DNA of 64,000 bases, taken from contig NZ_CP046172.1 in the NCBI RefSeq assembly GCF_011801145.1, positions 2,170,001-2,234,000 on the forward strand, written 5' to 3'. Position 1 is the first letter of the stretch. Each line of letters starts with the position of its first letter. The translations under genes and the position numbers were made by a program. This document shows positions 49,371-58,135 of this stretch, piece by piece. Below the pieces are notes generated by a model that was not told the DNA's origin, made no database searches, and saw only the letters and a list, made by a program, of their open reading frames with translations. This stretch comes from Nocardia arthritidis (GTDB lineage: Bacteria > Actinomycetota > Actinomycetes > Mycobacteriales > Mycobacteriaceae).

Positions 49371-50994
49371 TCGGAATTTGCTCATGTCAAAGGCACGCAC
49401 TGATCTGACCGTCGAGTATCAAGAACTGAGCAGGCTGTTTGCGGAATGTCTTGAGCTCGGGGTGGTCCAGGCCGACGACGACTTCTTCGAGCTTGGAGGG
49501 TCCTCCCAGTCTGCGGTGAGGCTAGCCGCGGAGATCAGAAGAGTCTTTGGGTTGGAGGTGACAATCGCGGACGTGTTCCGCCACCCGAGCATCCGTAAGC
49601 TGAGCGCGATGTTAGAGACGATTGAGCCGACCGCTCAGCCGATAACTCGGGCCGATCGTCATGGCAATCTGCCGGTCTCGTTCGCCCAGGAGCGCCTGTG
49701 GATTACGGATGCCTTCAGCGGTCCCAACATTCTCTATAATGTTCCTCTTCTCATCGATCTTCATGGTGATTTGGACGTCGATGCTCTGAGCGCCGCAGTC
49801 GGAGACGTCGTTGGACGGCACGAGGCGCTGCGCACCTGTATCGTCATGAATGACCTCGATCTGCACCAAGTGGTATTACCTCCGGTCGCCATAGGTATGC
49901 GGATCGTATCCTCGACCACAGACACAGTTCGTCGGGATGTGCTCGCCACGGCGAGCAGGCCGTTCGACCTCAGCACCGGGATACCATTGCGAGCGGAGCT
50001 GTTCAAATGTGGCCCGGATCGGCATGTCCTTCTACTATTGATTCACCACATTGCTGTCGATGGCTGGTCTCTCAAGGCTATGGTCAATGACCTTGGGTTC
50101 GCATACACGATGCGTCTAGCCGGCGCGGAACCAGCCTGGCCGCCGCTGCCAGTGCAGTATGCCGATTTTACTGTGTGGCAGCGCCGAATGTTTGACCTCG
50201 ACAATCCATCTGAAAATTGCCTGCGACACACAGCCTTCTGGCGTGCGACGCTTGACGGGATGCCGGAAGTGACCACGATGGACACCGACCGACCGCGCCC
50301 GGCAGTGCGAAGCCACAGGGGGAGGCAGGTCGAAATCGTGATCGATCGTGCTCGCCATCAGGCGCTCGCTGATTTTGCGCGCGGTAAAGGGCTCACAGTT
50401 TTCGTCCTTGTGCACGCTGCCATCGTGGTGTTGCTGCGACTGCGGAACTCCGGAGACGATATCGCAGTCGGCGCGACGGTAGCGGGCCGCCCCGACACGG
50501 CGTTGGAAAACCTCATCGGCTTCTTCGTGAATACGGTGATCCTGCGCGTGAATCTGTCCGGTAACCCTAAGATCAGTGAGGTGCTTCAGCGGGTATATCA
50601 AACGGATCTCACAGCCATGGACCATCAGGAGTACCCGTTCAACCATGCCATTGCGTTGCTGAACCCAACCCGATCCATGGCATACCATCCGGGGATTCAG
50701 ATACTGCTCGCCTTCCAAGTGGGACAACTTCTCCCGCCCCGTATGCCGGGGCTGCGGGCCGAGGTGGAACAGTTTGACTTGGGGATCGCAAAGTTTGATC
50801 TCACTTTCGATCTCACTGAGTATTTCGAGGAATCGTCGTTGCCGGATGGAATTCGCGGGCATCTGGAGTTCTCTACGGACCTCTTCGATCTCTCGACAGC
50901 CGAGTCCATAGTCCATGATCTCGATCGTCTGCTTGGCGTGATTGTGCATGAGCCGGAACTCTGTCTGGACGAAGTCTTTGCCGAGGGCTACTGA
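49363..50994 (+). CDS. NRPS thiolation-condensation (T-C) didomain
   Basis: 543 aa; ATG inside the end of the ThDP gene. The carrier domain (15-90) has D-D-D-F-F-E-L-G-G-S-S (Ser48). The condensation domain (100-540) has S-F-A-Q-E-R-L-W, an intact catalytic H-H-I-A-V-D-G (228-234), Y-A-D-F-T-V-W-Q, V-A-G-R-P-D and I-G-F-F-V-N-T. This is the LCL-like type by look. There is no adenylation domain, so the carrier is loaded in trans by another protein, perhaps a free A domain or an acyl unit, and then condensed to a downstream carrier. Confidence 0.92.
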   Translation: MFDRNLLMSKARTDLTVEYQELSRLFAECLELGVVQADDDFFELGGSSQSAVRLAAEIRRVFGLEVTIADVFRHPSIRKLSAMLETIEPTAQPITRADRHGNLPVSFAQERLWITDAFSGPNILYNVPLLIDLHGDLDVDALSAAVGDVVGRHEALRTCIVMNDLDLHQVVLPPVAIGMRIVSSTTDTVRRDVLATASRPFDLSTGIPLRAELFKCGPDRHVLLLLIHHIAVDGWSLKAMVNDLGFAYTMRLAGAEPAWPPLPVQYADFTVWQRRMFDLDNPSENCLRHTAFWRATLDGMPEVTTMDTDRPRPAVRSHRGRQVEIVIDRARHQALADFARGKGLTVFVLVHAAIVVLLRLRNSGDDIAVGATVAGRPDTALENLIGFFVNTVILRVNLSGNPKISEVLQRVYQTDLTAMDHQEYPFNHAIALLNPTRSMAYHPGIQILLAFQVGQLLPPRMPGLRAEVEQFDLGIAKFDLTFDLTEYFEESSLPDGIRGHLEFSTDLFDLSTAESIVHDLDRLLGVIVHEPELCLDEVFAEGY

Positions 50995-51127
50995 TGTTTC
51001 GTATCTGCAGATCGACAGGGGTGCACTGAGTATGGGGTGGTCGCGTTTCGCGAGAGCTAACAGGAGCTTGCGTACCGAAGAATGGGGTATTGGTCGACAA
51101 GGAGGACTTAGAGCCCGGTTATGGAGC

Positions 51128-52384
51128 ATGACGCCGCCTCTGCTGCAGCAGACTTCCTTCCGTCGATTCTGGACGGCGCAGACGATTTCATACTTCGGCG
51201 ACCAGATTACCTTTGTAGCATTGCCGCTAACTGCGGTCCTCGCACTCCACGCGAACGCCGCTCAGGTGGGGCTGTTGTCCGCGGCGGGTTCGCTGCCGAG
51301 CCTGATATTTGCGTTGCACGCTGGCGCGTTCGTTGACCAGTTCGGGAGACGGCGCAAAATGATGATCTTGGCCGACCTACTTCGCGCTGCTTTACTGCTT
51401 ACGGTCCCGATAACTTACTGGCTCGGCCAGCTGACCATACAGCACCTGTACATCGTCGCCTTTCTGACTGGGTCTCTCGCAGTCGTATTCGGCATCTGCG
51501 CAAATAGTCTGTTCGTCGCTCTGGTGCCGAGAGATGATTTTGTGCGAGGAAACTCGCTAGTCAAAGGAAGCTATTATCTTTCATGGGTAGCCGGTCCGAC
51601 CGCAGGTGGTGCGCTGATACAGGCCGTCTCTGGTCCGATTTCTATTTTGTGTGATGTTGTATCGTTCATCGGTTCAGCCTTGTTACTCAGGTCTATATCG
51701 CCCGAAGAACCGCCGCGGATAAAAGCGGGGCGCGGGCATCTAAGCGAAGGATTCTTGTTCATTCGCCGCGCGTCTGCTCTGTTGGCGAAGTTTTTCATCG
51801 ATGCCAGTTTGAATTTCTTCTACACAATCTACTTCACCCTCCTTTTCCTATTCGCGGCAAAGGAGTTGCGGTTGTCGGCTCTCGCTATCGGCCTTGTACT
51901 CGCCGCTGGGGCAGTTGGTGCAGTTGTTGGGTCGGCACTGACCACGCGCGTGAGCCTGCGCATCGGGGTTGGCCCCGCCTTCCTTGTCGGGTCTTTCATC
52001 TATCCTGGGGCGCTAGTTCTTGCTCCTATTGCCGGCGGGCCGCAGTGGTTGGCTGCGGGCCTATTGGTCATTGCGGAATTCACCTCTGGCGTTGGCTTGA
52101 TGATCTGTGATATCTCCGGGAGCTCTATCCAGCAAGCATTGACACCGGACCGGCTGCGTGGTCGCGTACAAGGGGCGTTCATGTTATTCAACAACGGATT
52201 TCGGCCGTTTGGAGCTTTGCTGGGTGGCGCGCTCGGCACGTGGCTCGGACTACGGCCGACCTTGTGGGTTGCCTCGATTGGAGGTGTTCTCAGTGTCATG
52301 CTGATTTTGCCGTCGTCGATTCGTCGAATGCGTACACTTCCGGAGGAAGCCGACTTTCCGGTTGTCGATTCGGCAGATGCGTAG
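51128..52384 (+). CDS. MFS exporter
   Basis: 418 aa with about 12 hydrophobic helices. Signatures of the MFS_3/EntS-like group: F-W-T-A-Q-T-I-S-Y-F-G-D-Q-I at the start, the inter-helix loop D-Q-F-G-R-R-R-K-M, and R-G-R-V-Q-G-A-F in the second half. Exporters of this type move siderophores and peptides out of the producer. The start at 51128 is tentative: a good AAGGAGG lies 22 nt upstream, but no in-frame start follows it closely. It lies 133 bp after the T-C gene. Confidence 0.88.
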   Translation: MTPPLLQQTSFRRFWTAQTISYFGDQITFVALPLTAVLALHANAAQVGLLSAAGSLPSLIFALHAGAFVDQFGRRRKMMILADLLRAALLLTVPITYWLGQLTIQHLYIVAFLTGSLAVVFGICANSLFVALVPRDDFVRGNSLVKGSYYLSWVAGPTAGGALIQAVSGPISILCDVVSFIGSALLLRSISPEEPPRIKAGRGHLSEGFLFIRRASALLAKFFIDASLNFFYTIYFTLLFLFAAKELRLSALAIGLVLAAGAVGAVVGSALTTRVSLRIGVGPAFLVGSFIYPGALVLAPIAGGPQWLAAGLLVIAEFTSGVGLMICDISGSSIQQALTPDRLRGRVQGAFMLFNNGFRPFGALLGGALGTWLGLRPTLWVASIGGVLSVMLILPSSIRRMRTLPEEADFPVVDSADA

Positions 52385-52611
52385 GCCGCCAAGCGGCTCG
52401 ATTATTCTTCGCGGCATCGCCTGTGGCTTCGGGTCTAGCTCTGATTACTGAAGTGTGCACGTTGCGAAGGCTCAATACCGCGGACTGGTGGAGTCGGTGC
52501 CCATCTGATGTGATAACGGAAGGAAGTGTGTGACTCTCACAGGTGATGGCAACTAGGCGGCAGCAGGTATGTTCTGCCAAGTTCAATTTAACTGCATTAA
52601 TAGGGGTTATA

Positions 52612-53994
52612 ATGATATCCATTGCGGAGCGAAAGAATCGCGAGCGCGTACGAGCTCTTACGATGAGAGAGAATGCGCTGGTTGTACAACGGACCAGGAA
52701 ATCAGCAAAGATGCTTGAGGTCGCCAGTCGTTCTTTGTCTGGTGGAGTCGCCTCATCTTATCAATTCCGTAAACCATGTCCAATCTATATAGACCGCGGC
52801 AACGGTCCAGTCGTATGGGACGTTGATGGAAACGAGATGTGGGACTTCCACAATGGATTCGGCTCGATGATCCAAGGCCACGCACATCCGGCTATTGGTT
52901 ACGCCGTTCGCGATCGCTACACCAAGGGAACCCATTTTGCGGCGCCGACAGAGGACGGAATAATCGTTGCCGATGAACTCCAACGACGCTGGGGACTCGG
53001 GCAGTGGCGGTATACTAATTCGGGTTCCGAGGCCACGATGGATGCGATCAGGATCGCCCGAGGCTTCACCGGCCGTGACACGGTCATGAAGATTTTTGGC
53101 TCATATCACGGTCATCACGATGCGGTCATGGTATCGATCGCAGGCGAGTATGAAACCATTGGACATGCCGATTCGCTTGTGTCCGTGCCATTCGGGGCCG
53201 GGATCCCGAAATCGACGGTCGATTTAACGGTCGCCGTGCCTTATAATGACGCCGCGGCAATGGAGCGTCGGATTGAAAGTTTAATCCGGCAAGGGCGTAA
53301 ACCCGCCTGCGTCATTATGGAGGCCGTGCCGATGAACATGCGGGTAATTCTCCCGGAGCCCGGCTATCTTGAGGCCGTTCGAGAGATCACCAGCCGGTAT
53401 GGCATCGTTCTGATCTTCGATGAGGTCAAGACCGGGTTGAGTATCGCCTCCGGTGGCGCGACGGAACGCTTCGGTGTGCGTCCAGACTTGGTCACGCTGG
53501 CAAAGGCGTTGGGTGCGGGATTGCCGATGGGGGCGGTAGGCGGAACCGAGGATGTGATGTCCGTAGTGAAGGATGGCCGTGTCTACCAGGTGGGTACGTT
53601 TAATGGAAATCCTATGTGCATGTCAGCTGCCCGCGCCAATCTTCTGGAGGTGCTGACGCCAGAGGCCTATACCCGTCTCGAAGAACTTAGTAGACGCTTG
53701 GTTAGCGCCTGTAATTCTGTTCTCGCAGATTCTGCTATTCCTGGGTATTCGCTGGGGCTAGGCGCGAAAGGTTGTGTTACGTTCTCGGCCTCGAAGATAG
53801 TCGACTATCGGAGTTTTCAGGCCAATCGAGACGAAGAACTCAGTCAATTATTCTGGCTCTACTGTTTTAACCGCGGAATATATACCGCGCCAAACCGTGA
53901 TCAGGAGTGGACGCTGTCGGTGGTGCACACTGCGGAGTCCGTCGACGCGTACGCTGCAGTACTGGGTGAGATGGTATCGGACATTGCAGGTTGA
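52612..53994 (+). CDS. Class III aminotransferase, glutamate-1-semialdehyde-aminomutase-like
   Basis: 460 aa; ATG 52612 with A-G-G-G-G-T. PLP features: T-N-S-G-S-E-A-T (phosphate binding), S-Y-H-G-H-H-D, I-F-D-E-V-K-T-G and Lys298 in T-L-A-K-A-L-G-A-G. The sequence follows GSAM/amino-mutase proteins (N-terminal V-A-S-S-Y-Q-F-R-K, D-V-D-G-N-E-M-W-D-F). Within a peptide cluster such enzymes convert aldehydes or keto groups to amines or shift an amino group. It may make an unusual amino acid; it is unlikely to be the cell's heme enzyme because it lies among NRPS genes. Confidence 0.85.
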   Translation: MISIAERKNRERVRALTMRENALVVQRTRKSAKMLEVASRSLSGGVASSYQFRKPCPIYIDRGNGPVVWDVDGNEMWDFHNGFGSMIQGHAHPAIGYAVRDRYTKGTHFAAPTEDGIIVADELQRRWGLGQWRYTNSGSEATMDAIRIARGFTGRDTVMKIFGSYHGHHDAVMVSIAGEYETIGHADSLVSVPFGAGIPKSTVDLTVAVPYNDAAAMERRIESLIRQGRKPACVIMEAVPMNMRVILPEPGYLEAVREITSRYGIVLIFDEVKTGLSIASGGATERFGVRPDLVTLAKALGAGLPMGAVGGTEDVMSVVKDGRVYQVGTFNGNPMCMSAARANLLEVLTPEAYTRLEELSRRLVSACNSVLADSAIPGYSLGLGAKGCVTFSASKIVDYRSFQANRDEELSQLFWLYCFNRGIYTAPNRDQEWTLSVVHTAESVDAYAAVLGEMVSDIAG

Positions 53995-54569
53995 AGAGGT
54001 AGATTTTGCAATCGCCGAGCACGGGCGCCTGGGAGTTATAAGGACCCGTCTGGCAAAATAATCCGCCATACCGGACCTCCGTCATAAATCGCTTCATCGA
54101 CCAGACTATCGGCATGCATTATCGCGAAGGCGTAAGTCAGGGTACTGCTCGCAGCAAGCTATGCGCATTGGCGCTTAAATAGGATGCAATGGTATAGGTG
54201 AGACGTCACTGCTGTACAGCAGTGACGTCTGCTGGTCGGGCGACCTATTTATCATCTGATTCACGGGGCATTGATCGCATTTGATTCGTGAGCCGGATGG
54301 AGCTGTAACTGGCCATGCGACGCATGAGGCGAGGTGATTGGCTGCGCCGGGCTGCGTTGCCGTGCATTATCAATAAAGCCAACCTTGCTTACAGTTTCCC
54401 TGAAACAAGCGGACTATTGACTGCTCGCCAAGGGCTGCCTAGAGTTATTCCTAGATTGTCTGGTGGACGCGGGGCAGGCAGTATTTTGCGTTACTCAGTA
54501 AGCTCTTCCGCCGTGTCGGCGATTCTAGAACCGGTGTGGAATATATCGGCCGGAACGTTGAGAGGTGAA
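53995..54569. other. Regulatory gap before the piperazate/N-hydroxylase operon
   Basis: About 575 bp without a credible gene. It includes the perfect palindrome at 54201-54230, a possible -35/-10 just before it (TTGGCG at 54168, TATAGG at 54193; spacer 19 bp, so weak) and a 255-bp in-frame upstream extension of the next gene that lacks family similarity. Confidence 0.5.
54201..54230. promoter_or_regulatory. Perfect 30-bp palindrome, candidate operator
   Basis: Two 15-bp arms (AGACGTCACTGCTGT and its exact reverse complement) meet without a loop. It starts directly after a TATAGG that could be a -10, so a protein bound here would cover the transcription start, and it lies 340 bp before the N-hydroxylase ATG. 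No T-run follows, which argues against an intrinsic terminator, and arms of medium GC fit an operator better. Confidence 0.5.
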
Positions 54570-56546
54570 ATGAATTCTTCAGCCAACGGTTTCGAAGTTT
54601 CCCAGCTGTATGATCTCGTTGGTGTCGGTTTCGGCCCTTCGAACCTCGCCTTAGCCGTTGCCGCACAGGAGATTGACCCTGTGCTGAACTGCTTGTTCGT
54701 GGAGCGCAGCCCTGAGTTCAGCTGGCATCCAGGGATGATGTTCGAGGGCTCGCGTATGCAGATCTCGTTCCTCAAAGACTTGGTCTTAATGCGCAACTTA
54801 GCTAGTCCATACTCATTCCTGAATTATCTGAAGCAACGAGGTAGACTGGAGGACTTTGTCAACCTCGGCGATATCTATCCCTCGCGCATGGAATACAGCG
54901 ACTATTTGTGTTGGGTTGCGGGCCATTTTGACGATGATGTGGTGTATGGCACTGAGGTGACCAAGGTGTCTTTGGTTGACAGCCGGTTGTTTGAGATTGT
55001 CATGCACGACAACAGTACCAACCGTTCCCGGGTAGTTCGTGCCCGCAATGTGGTAGTAGCTCCCGGTGGAACGCCCAAGCTCCCGCGGGGCGTGGACCTG
55101 GACCATGTCATCCACTCCAGCCGGTTCTTGCCTAATTTCCCGCAGCGGTGGCCAGATCCTGCGACTCCCCGCCGTCTGGTGGTGGCTGGTGATGGCCAGA
55201 GTGCGGCAGAGATCGCGGCGTATGTGTTGCAGCATCATCCCGACACCGAGCTTCACCTGGTGATTGCCAGCTACGCGCTTCGTCCGGCCGACAGCAGTCC
55301 CTTCGTCAATGAGCAGTTCTACTCGACTAACTCTTCGAGCTTCTACCGCGAGTCTAAGAGCCGCAGGGCGGGGCAGCTGGCGGACTTGCGTAACACCAAC
55401 TATGGCGTGGTCGAGACCACAGTGCTCAATGAGCTCTACCGCACCGCGTATCTCGATAAGGTACGTGGCTGCAACAGACTTGTCATCCATCGCTATTCCC
55501 GGATTACCGGAATTCGGTCCGACGGCGGCGCCGTAGTTACCATCGAGGACCGGTTCGACGGGACGATGCGTACCATTGACTGCGACGCTGTGGTGATGGC
55601 GACTGGTTATGAGCGGCAACTGGATTCGAGAATCTTCGAAGAGGTGATACCTCACGTTGCCTATGACGAGGCTGGCGACTTCATCGTCTCCGAGAATTAC
55701 CGGGTTGAGCTGAGTCCTGGCCTTACGGCTGGGCTCTATATCCAAGGACTTGGGGAGCGGTCCTTCGGTATTGGAGATACGCTGTTATCTCTGCTGCCAT
55801 TTCGGTCGGAGCAGATCGTCACTGACATTCGAGATCGCATCGTCACGGCTGTTTATCCGCCAAGACGCCACCTGGAGGAAAACAGCGATAAGCTCTATGC
55901 CGTAATCGAGCGCTTCAAGCTCGCGACAGTAGTTTCCGCTCGCGGGATCGACGATCCGGTCGTCACACGGGTGCCGTTAATCCTGGAGCGCGGACGCGGC
56001 TCGCACGGAGTCCTGTTCGGCCATTTCGACCGTGCCAACCCACATGCTCGGCTACTCGATGGCCGAGTGATCACTGTCCTTTTCCATGGGCCGGATAGCT
56101 ATATCTCATCACACGTTTACGCGACGGATCAGTTGCCAACCTGGAATTCGGTGACCGTCGAGGTGCGGGGTCGAGCCCGGCTCCTGCGTGATCGCGACCG
56201 CATCGTCGCGGGGCTTTGCCGGATCGCGAAGATCTCTGAGCGCTTCGCGGTCCAATCCACACTCCGTTCTGACGACAAGCGGATTGTCCCGCTGTTAGAG
56301 CACATTGTCGCCTTCGAGATTGAGATCACTGACCTCGTGGGGCGTTTCAAGCTCTCCCAGGACCGCGACGAGGAGGACCGGCGGCTGGCCGCCGAGGAGC
56401 TAGCCACCGCAGCCGGTGGGCAGCGCGATCTCATCGGATATCTGGTCGACATGTCACTGGAGCAGAAAAGCCATGACTCCGCATTGGTGAACGGCAGCGT
56501 TGGTCAGCATCTACCCGGAGGTACACACAGTGGACAGCACACGTAA
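54570..56546 (+). CDS. Fusion of ornithine/lysine N-hydroxylase and KtzT/PaiB-type domain: predicted one-chain piperazate synthase
   Basis: 658 aa from ATG 54570 (G-A-G-A-G-G-T-G-A-A upstream). Residues 12-425 form a flavin N-monooxygenase (SidA/PvdA/KtzI type): G-V-G-F-G-P-S-N-L-A for FAD, G-D-G-Q-S-A-A-E for NADPH, A-T-G-Y-E near 344. Residues 428-600 match PaiB-like proteins, the family of piperazate synthase KtzT: G-H-F-D-R-A-N-P-H (484-492), F-H-G-P-D-S-Y-I-S, P-T-W-N-S-V, and G-R-F-K-L-S-Q. KtzI hydroxylates ornithine N5 and the heme enzyme KtzT closes the N-N bond to L-piperazate. Annotation as a negative transcriptional regulator would be wrong here. The C-terminal 30 residues are disordered and overlap the MbtH start. 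Confidence 0.88.
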   Translation: MNSSANGFEVSQLYDLVGVGFGPSNLALAVAAQEIDPVLNCLFVERSPEFSWHPGMMFEGSRMQISFLKDLVLMRNLASPYSFLNYLKQRGRLEDFVNLGDIYPSRMEYSDYLCWVAGHFDDDVVYGTEVTKVSLVDSRLFEIVMHDNSTNRSRVVRARNVVVAPGGTPKLPRGVDLDHVIHSSRFLPNFPQRWPDPATPRRLVVAGDGQSAAEIAAYVLQHHPDTELHLVIASYALRPADSSPFVNEQFYSTNSSSFYRESKSRRAGQLADLRNTNYGVVETTVLNELYRTAYLDKVRGCNRLVIHRYSRITGIRSDGGAVVTIEDRFDGTMRTIDCDAVVMATGYERQLDSRIFEEVIPHVAYDEAGDFIVSENYRVELSPGLTAGLYIQGLGERSFGIGDTLLSLLPFRSEQIVTDIRDRIVTAVYPPRRHLEENSDKLYAVIERFKLATVVSARGIDDPVVTRVPLILERGRGSHGVLFGHFDRANPHARLLDGRVITVLFHGPDSYISSHVYATDQLPTWNSVTVEVRGRARLLRDRDRIVAGLCRIAKISERFAVQSTLRSDDKRIVPLLEHIVAFEIEITDLVGRFKLSQDRDEEDRRLAAEELATAAGGQRDLIGYLVDMSLEQKSHDSALVNGSVGQHLPGGTHSGQHT

Positions 56547-56739
56547 CGACCTGTATGTCGTGGTACGCAACGATGAGGAGGAGTACTCCATTTGGGCGGC
56601 CGGTCGAGCCGTGCCAGCGGGTTGGGAGGTTGTCGGAGATCCCAGGCCGAGAGAGGAGTGTCTCGTCCACATCTGCGAGATCTGGACTGATCTGCGTCCC
56701 GTGAGCCTACGTCGCAACACGCAGGTGGCGGAGTCATGA
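56530..56739 (+). CDS. mbtH: MbtH-like NRPS chaperone
   Basis: 69 aa from GTG 56530 (G-G-A-G-G upstream), starting inside the fusion gene. The consensus is clear: N-D-E-E-E-Y-S-I-W, V-P-A-G-W-E, C-L-V-H-I-C-E-I-W-T-D and L-R-P-V-S-L-R. MbtH proteins bind adenylation domains and are needed for their folding or activity. The usual W-P after the Q-x-S-x motif is W-A. Coupled to the VOC gene (ATGA), it serves the A domains of the downstream synthetases. Confidence 0.93.
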   Translation: MDSTRNDLYVVVRNDEEEYSIWAAGRAVPAGWEVVGDPRPREECLVHICEIWTDLRPVSLRRNTQVAES

Positions 56740-57212
56740 CGCCGATTCCGGCCTTAGCGCCCCCCGTTTTCCATCACGTTGGGGTGCAGACTGCTGACCT
56801 GGAAAATGCGCTCGCCTGGTATGTCGACTTCTTCGGGTGTGAGCCCACTTGGATGCTGACAAGCTTTTCCCCACTCACGATCAGCAGGCTGCCCGGCATC
56901 GGAACCCTGGTTGAGCTGGTAGTCGGCTGTGTGCGGTTCCACTTGTTCGACCGTCAAGAGGCAGTTTCAGAGCCGTCTCACGCAACGGTGCCGCAGTACC
57001 AGCACCTGTGCTTTCAAGTGCGGTCGCCAGACGAGCTGCGCCGCTGGCGCAGGCACTGGCAGGAACTGCATCGGTCTGCTCGCTACATCTTTGTATTGGA
57101 CGAACAGCCGACCGAGGTGGTGGTAGACGCCAACGGGATCGAGTGCTTCTACTGCCGAGACGTCAATGGCCTGGAGTTTGAGTTCACCTATACCCCGGAG
57201 ACCGCGCAGTGA
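56736..57212 (+). CDS. VOC-family protein, probable L-DOPA extradiol dioxygenase (LmbB1-like)
   Basis: 158 aa, two beta-alpha-beta-beta-beta units. Candidate metal ligands are His14 (F-H-H-V-G-V), His90 (Y-Q-H-L-C-F) and Glu147 or 149 (N-G-L-E-F-E-F), the arrangement of VOC metalloenzymes. By sequence alone it is only a VOC protein. Its place directly before an LmbB2-like tyrosine hydroxylase gene, overlapping by 4 bp, suggests L-DOPA 2,3-cleavage as by LmbB1, which is of this size and family. Alternatives: a resistance protein binding the product, or another isomerase. Confidence 0.7.
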   Translation: MTPIPALAPPVFHHVGVQTADLENALAWYVDFFGCEPTWMLTSFSPLTISRLPGIGTLVELVVGCVRFHLFDRQEAVSEPSHATVPQYQHLCFQVRSPDELRRWRRHWQELHRSARYIFVLDEQPTEVVVDANGIECFYCRDVNGLEFEFTYTPETAQ

Positions 57213-58135
57213 CCATGAAAATCCTTGCCGACATGCGTGACCCACAAGTGACGGAATGGAACTACGGTGCATATCGGTATGGGTTGGAGCCGCTCTACCT
57301 GCCAAACTCCAAAGAATGCGTGGAACGAGGCAGGTTCGGCGCTTTGATGCCCAAGCCCTGCGATTTGGATGCCGTGAGGTTAGCGGAGCCACCCGACCTG
57401 GACCTGCTCGACGAGGTGTTCTGGTTCCGATGGATCACCGGTCACCAAATAACCTTCGTCCTTTGGCAGCTAACAGCCCGAATACTGGGACGACCAACCA
57501 TGGACCAGGAGACGGCCGAAGTCCTGACTTTTCTGGCTGAAGGCTACAGCGCCATCCTTCTCTACACGAGCTCCTGCACACGCGACTCCTACGAACGCGT
57601 GATCCGGCCCTCGATGTACCGCCAGCACCACGGCTTCAGCGGGAGCTGGGCACCGGACTACATGTTGGTGAGGTCGCTATACAACGGTCGGGCCCTAGCG
57701 TCGGAACCACGTGACACGACGGAGCGCTTGCACCGGGCTGTGCGGGTGAACCAGCTTGTGCACGCAGCAGTGGCAGCCCGGCTCGTGCCGGGCAGCGAGT
57801 CATTGTTGCGTACCTCCATATCGGAGATTCGGCTGCAACCTCGGTCCACGCTCGGGGTGGTCTACGACCAATTCTTCATGACTGTGCGCGAACCGGTCCC
57901 CGACGAAGAGATCATTAGCCAGCTAATACGGCGCTTGCGCGCCGTATTGATCGACGTGTGGCGCAACGGGCTCTATCCGGGCGGGTCCGAATCCTACGAG
58001 GGACTACCTCCAGAGCTGCGGACACCGTTTATCAGCGAGTGTGAGCACCGGTTCGACGGTATCGCGACCGGGTTGGCGCTGCTGGCCGGCGGCTTAGCGG
58101 AATCGAAGGAACGACAGAGGGTGCGAAATGCTTGA
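57209..58135 (+). CDS. Heme-dependent tyrosine 3-hydroxylase-like protein (LmbB2/SfmD-related family)
   Basis: 308 aa; GTG start in GTGA (an ATG follows 6 bp later). All-helical sequence with W-F-R-W-I-T-G-H-Q (His79), the block R-P-S-M-Y-R-Q-H-H-G-F-S-G-S-W-A (133-148) and N-Q-L-V-H-A-A-V (His185). From memory, LmbB2-type L-tyrosine 3-hydroxylases are single-domain heme proteins of about this length, with one histidine as heme ligand and one as distal base; His79 and His185 are at plausible spacing. They make L-DOPA from tyrosine with peroxide. With the preceding VOC gene this gives the opening pair of the lincomycin/pyrrolobenzodiazepine alkylproline route. Family assignment is by pattern and context. 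Confidence 0.65.
   Translation: MTMKILADMRDPQVTEWNYGAYRYGLEPLYLPNSKECVERGRFGALMPKPCDLDAVRLAEPPDLDLLDEVFWFRWITGHQITFVLWQLTARILGRPTMDQETAEVLTFLAEGYSAILLYTSSCTRDSYERVIRPSMYRQHHGFSGSWAPDYMLVRSLYNGRALASEPRDTTERLHRAVRVNQLVHAAVAARLVPGSESLLRTSISEIRLQPRSTLGVVYDQFFMTVREPVPDEEIISQLIRRLRAVLIDVWRNGLYPGGSESYEGLPPELRTPFISECEHRFDGIATGLALLAGGLAESKERQRVRNA

Noticed and set aside
54201..54230. The palindrome read as an intrinsic terminator
   Set aside because: No T-run follows, there is no loop, and the arms are of medium GC; the position after a -10-like hexamer fits an operator better.
54315..54569. Longer N-terminus for the N-hydroxylase fusion
   Set aside because: The extra 85 residues lack family similarity, and a good ribosome site precedes the ATG at 54570.
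55851..56370. C-terminal part of the N-hydroxylase gene as a PaiB transcriptional regulator
   Set aside because: It has no DNA-binding motif, is fused to an N-hydroxylase and carries the KtzT-like G-R-F-K-L-S-Q end; enzymatic function is more consistent.
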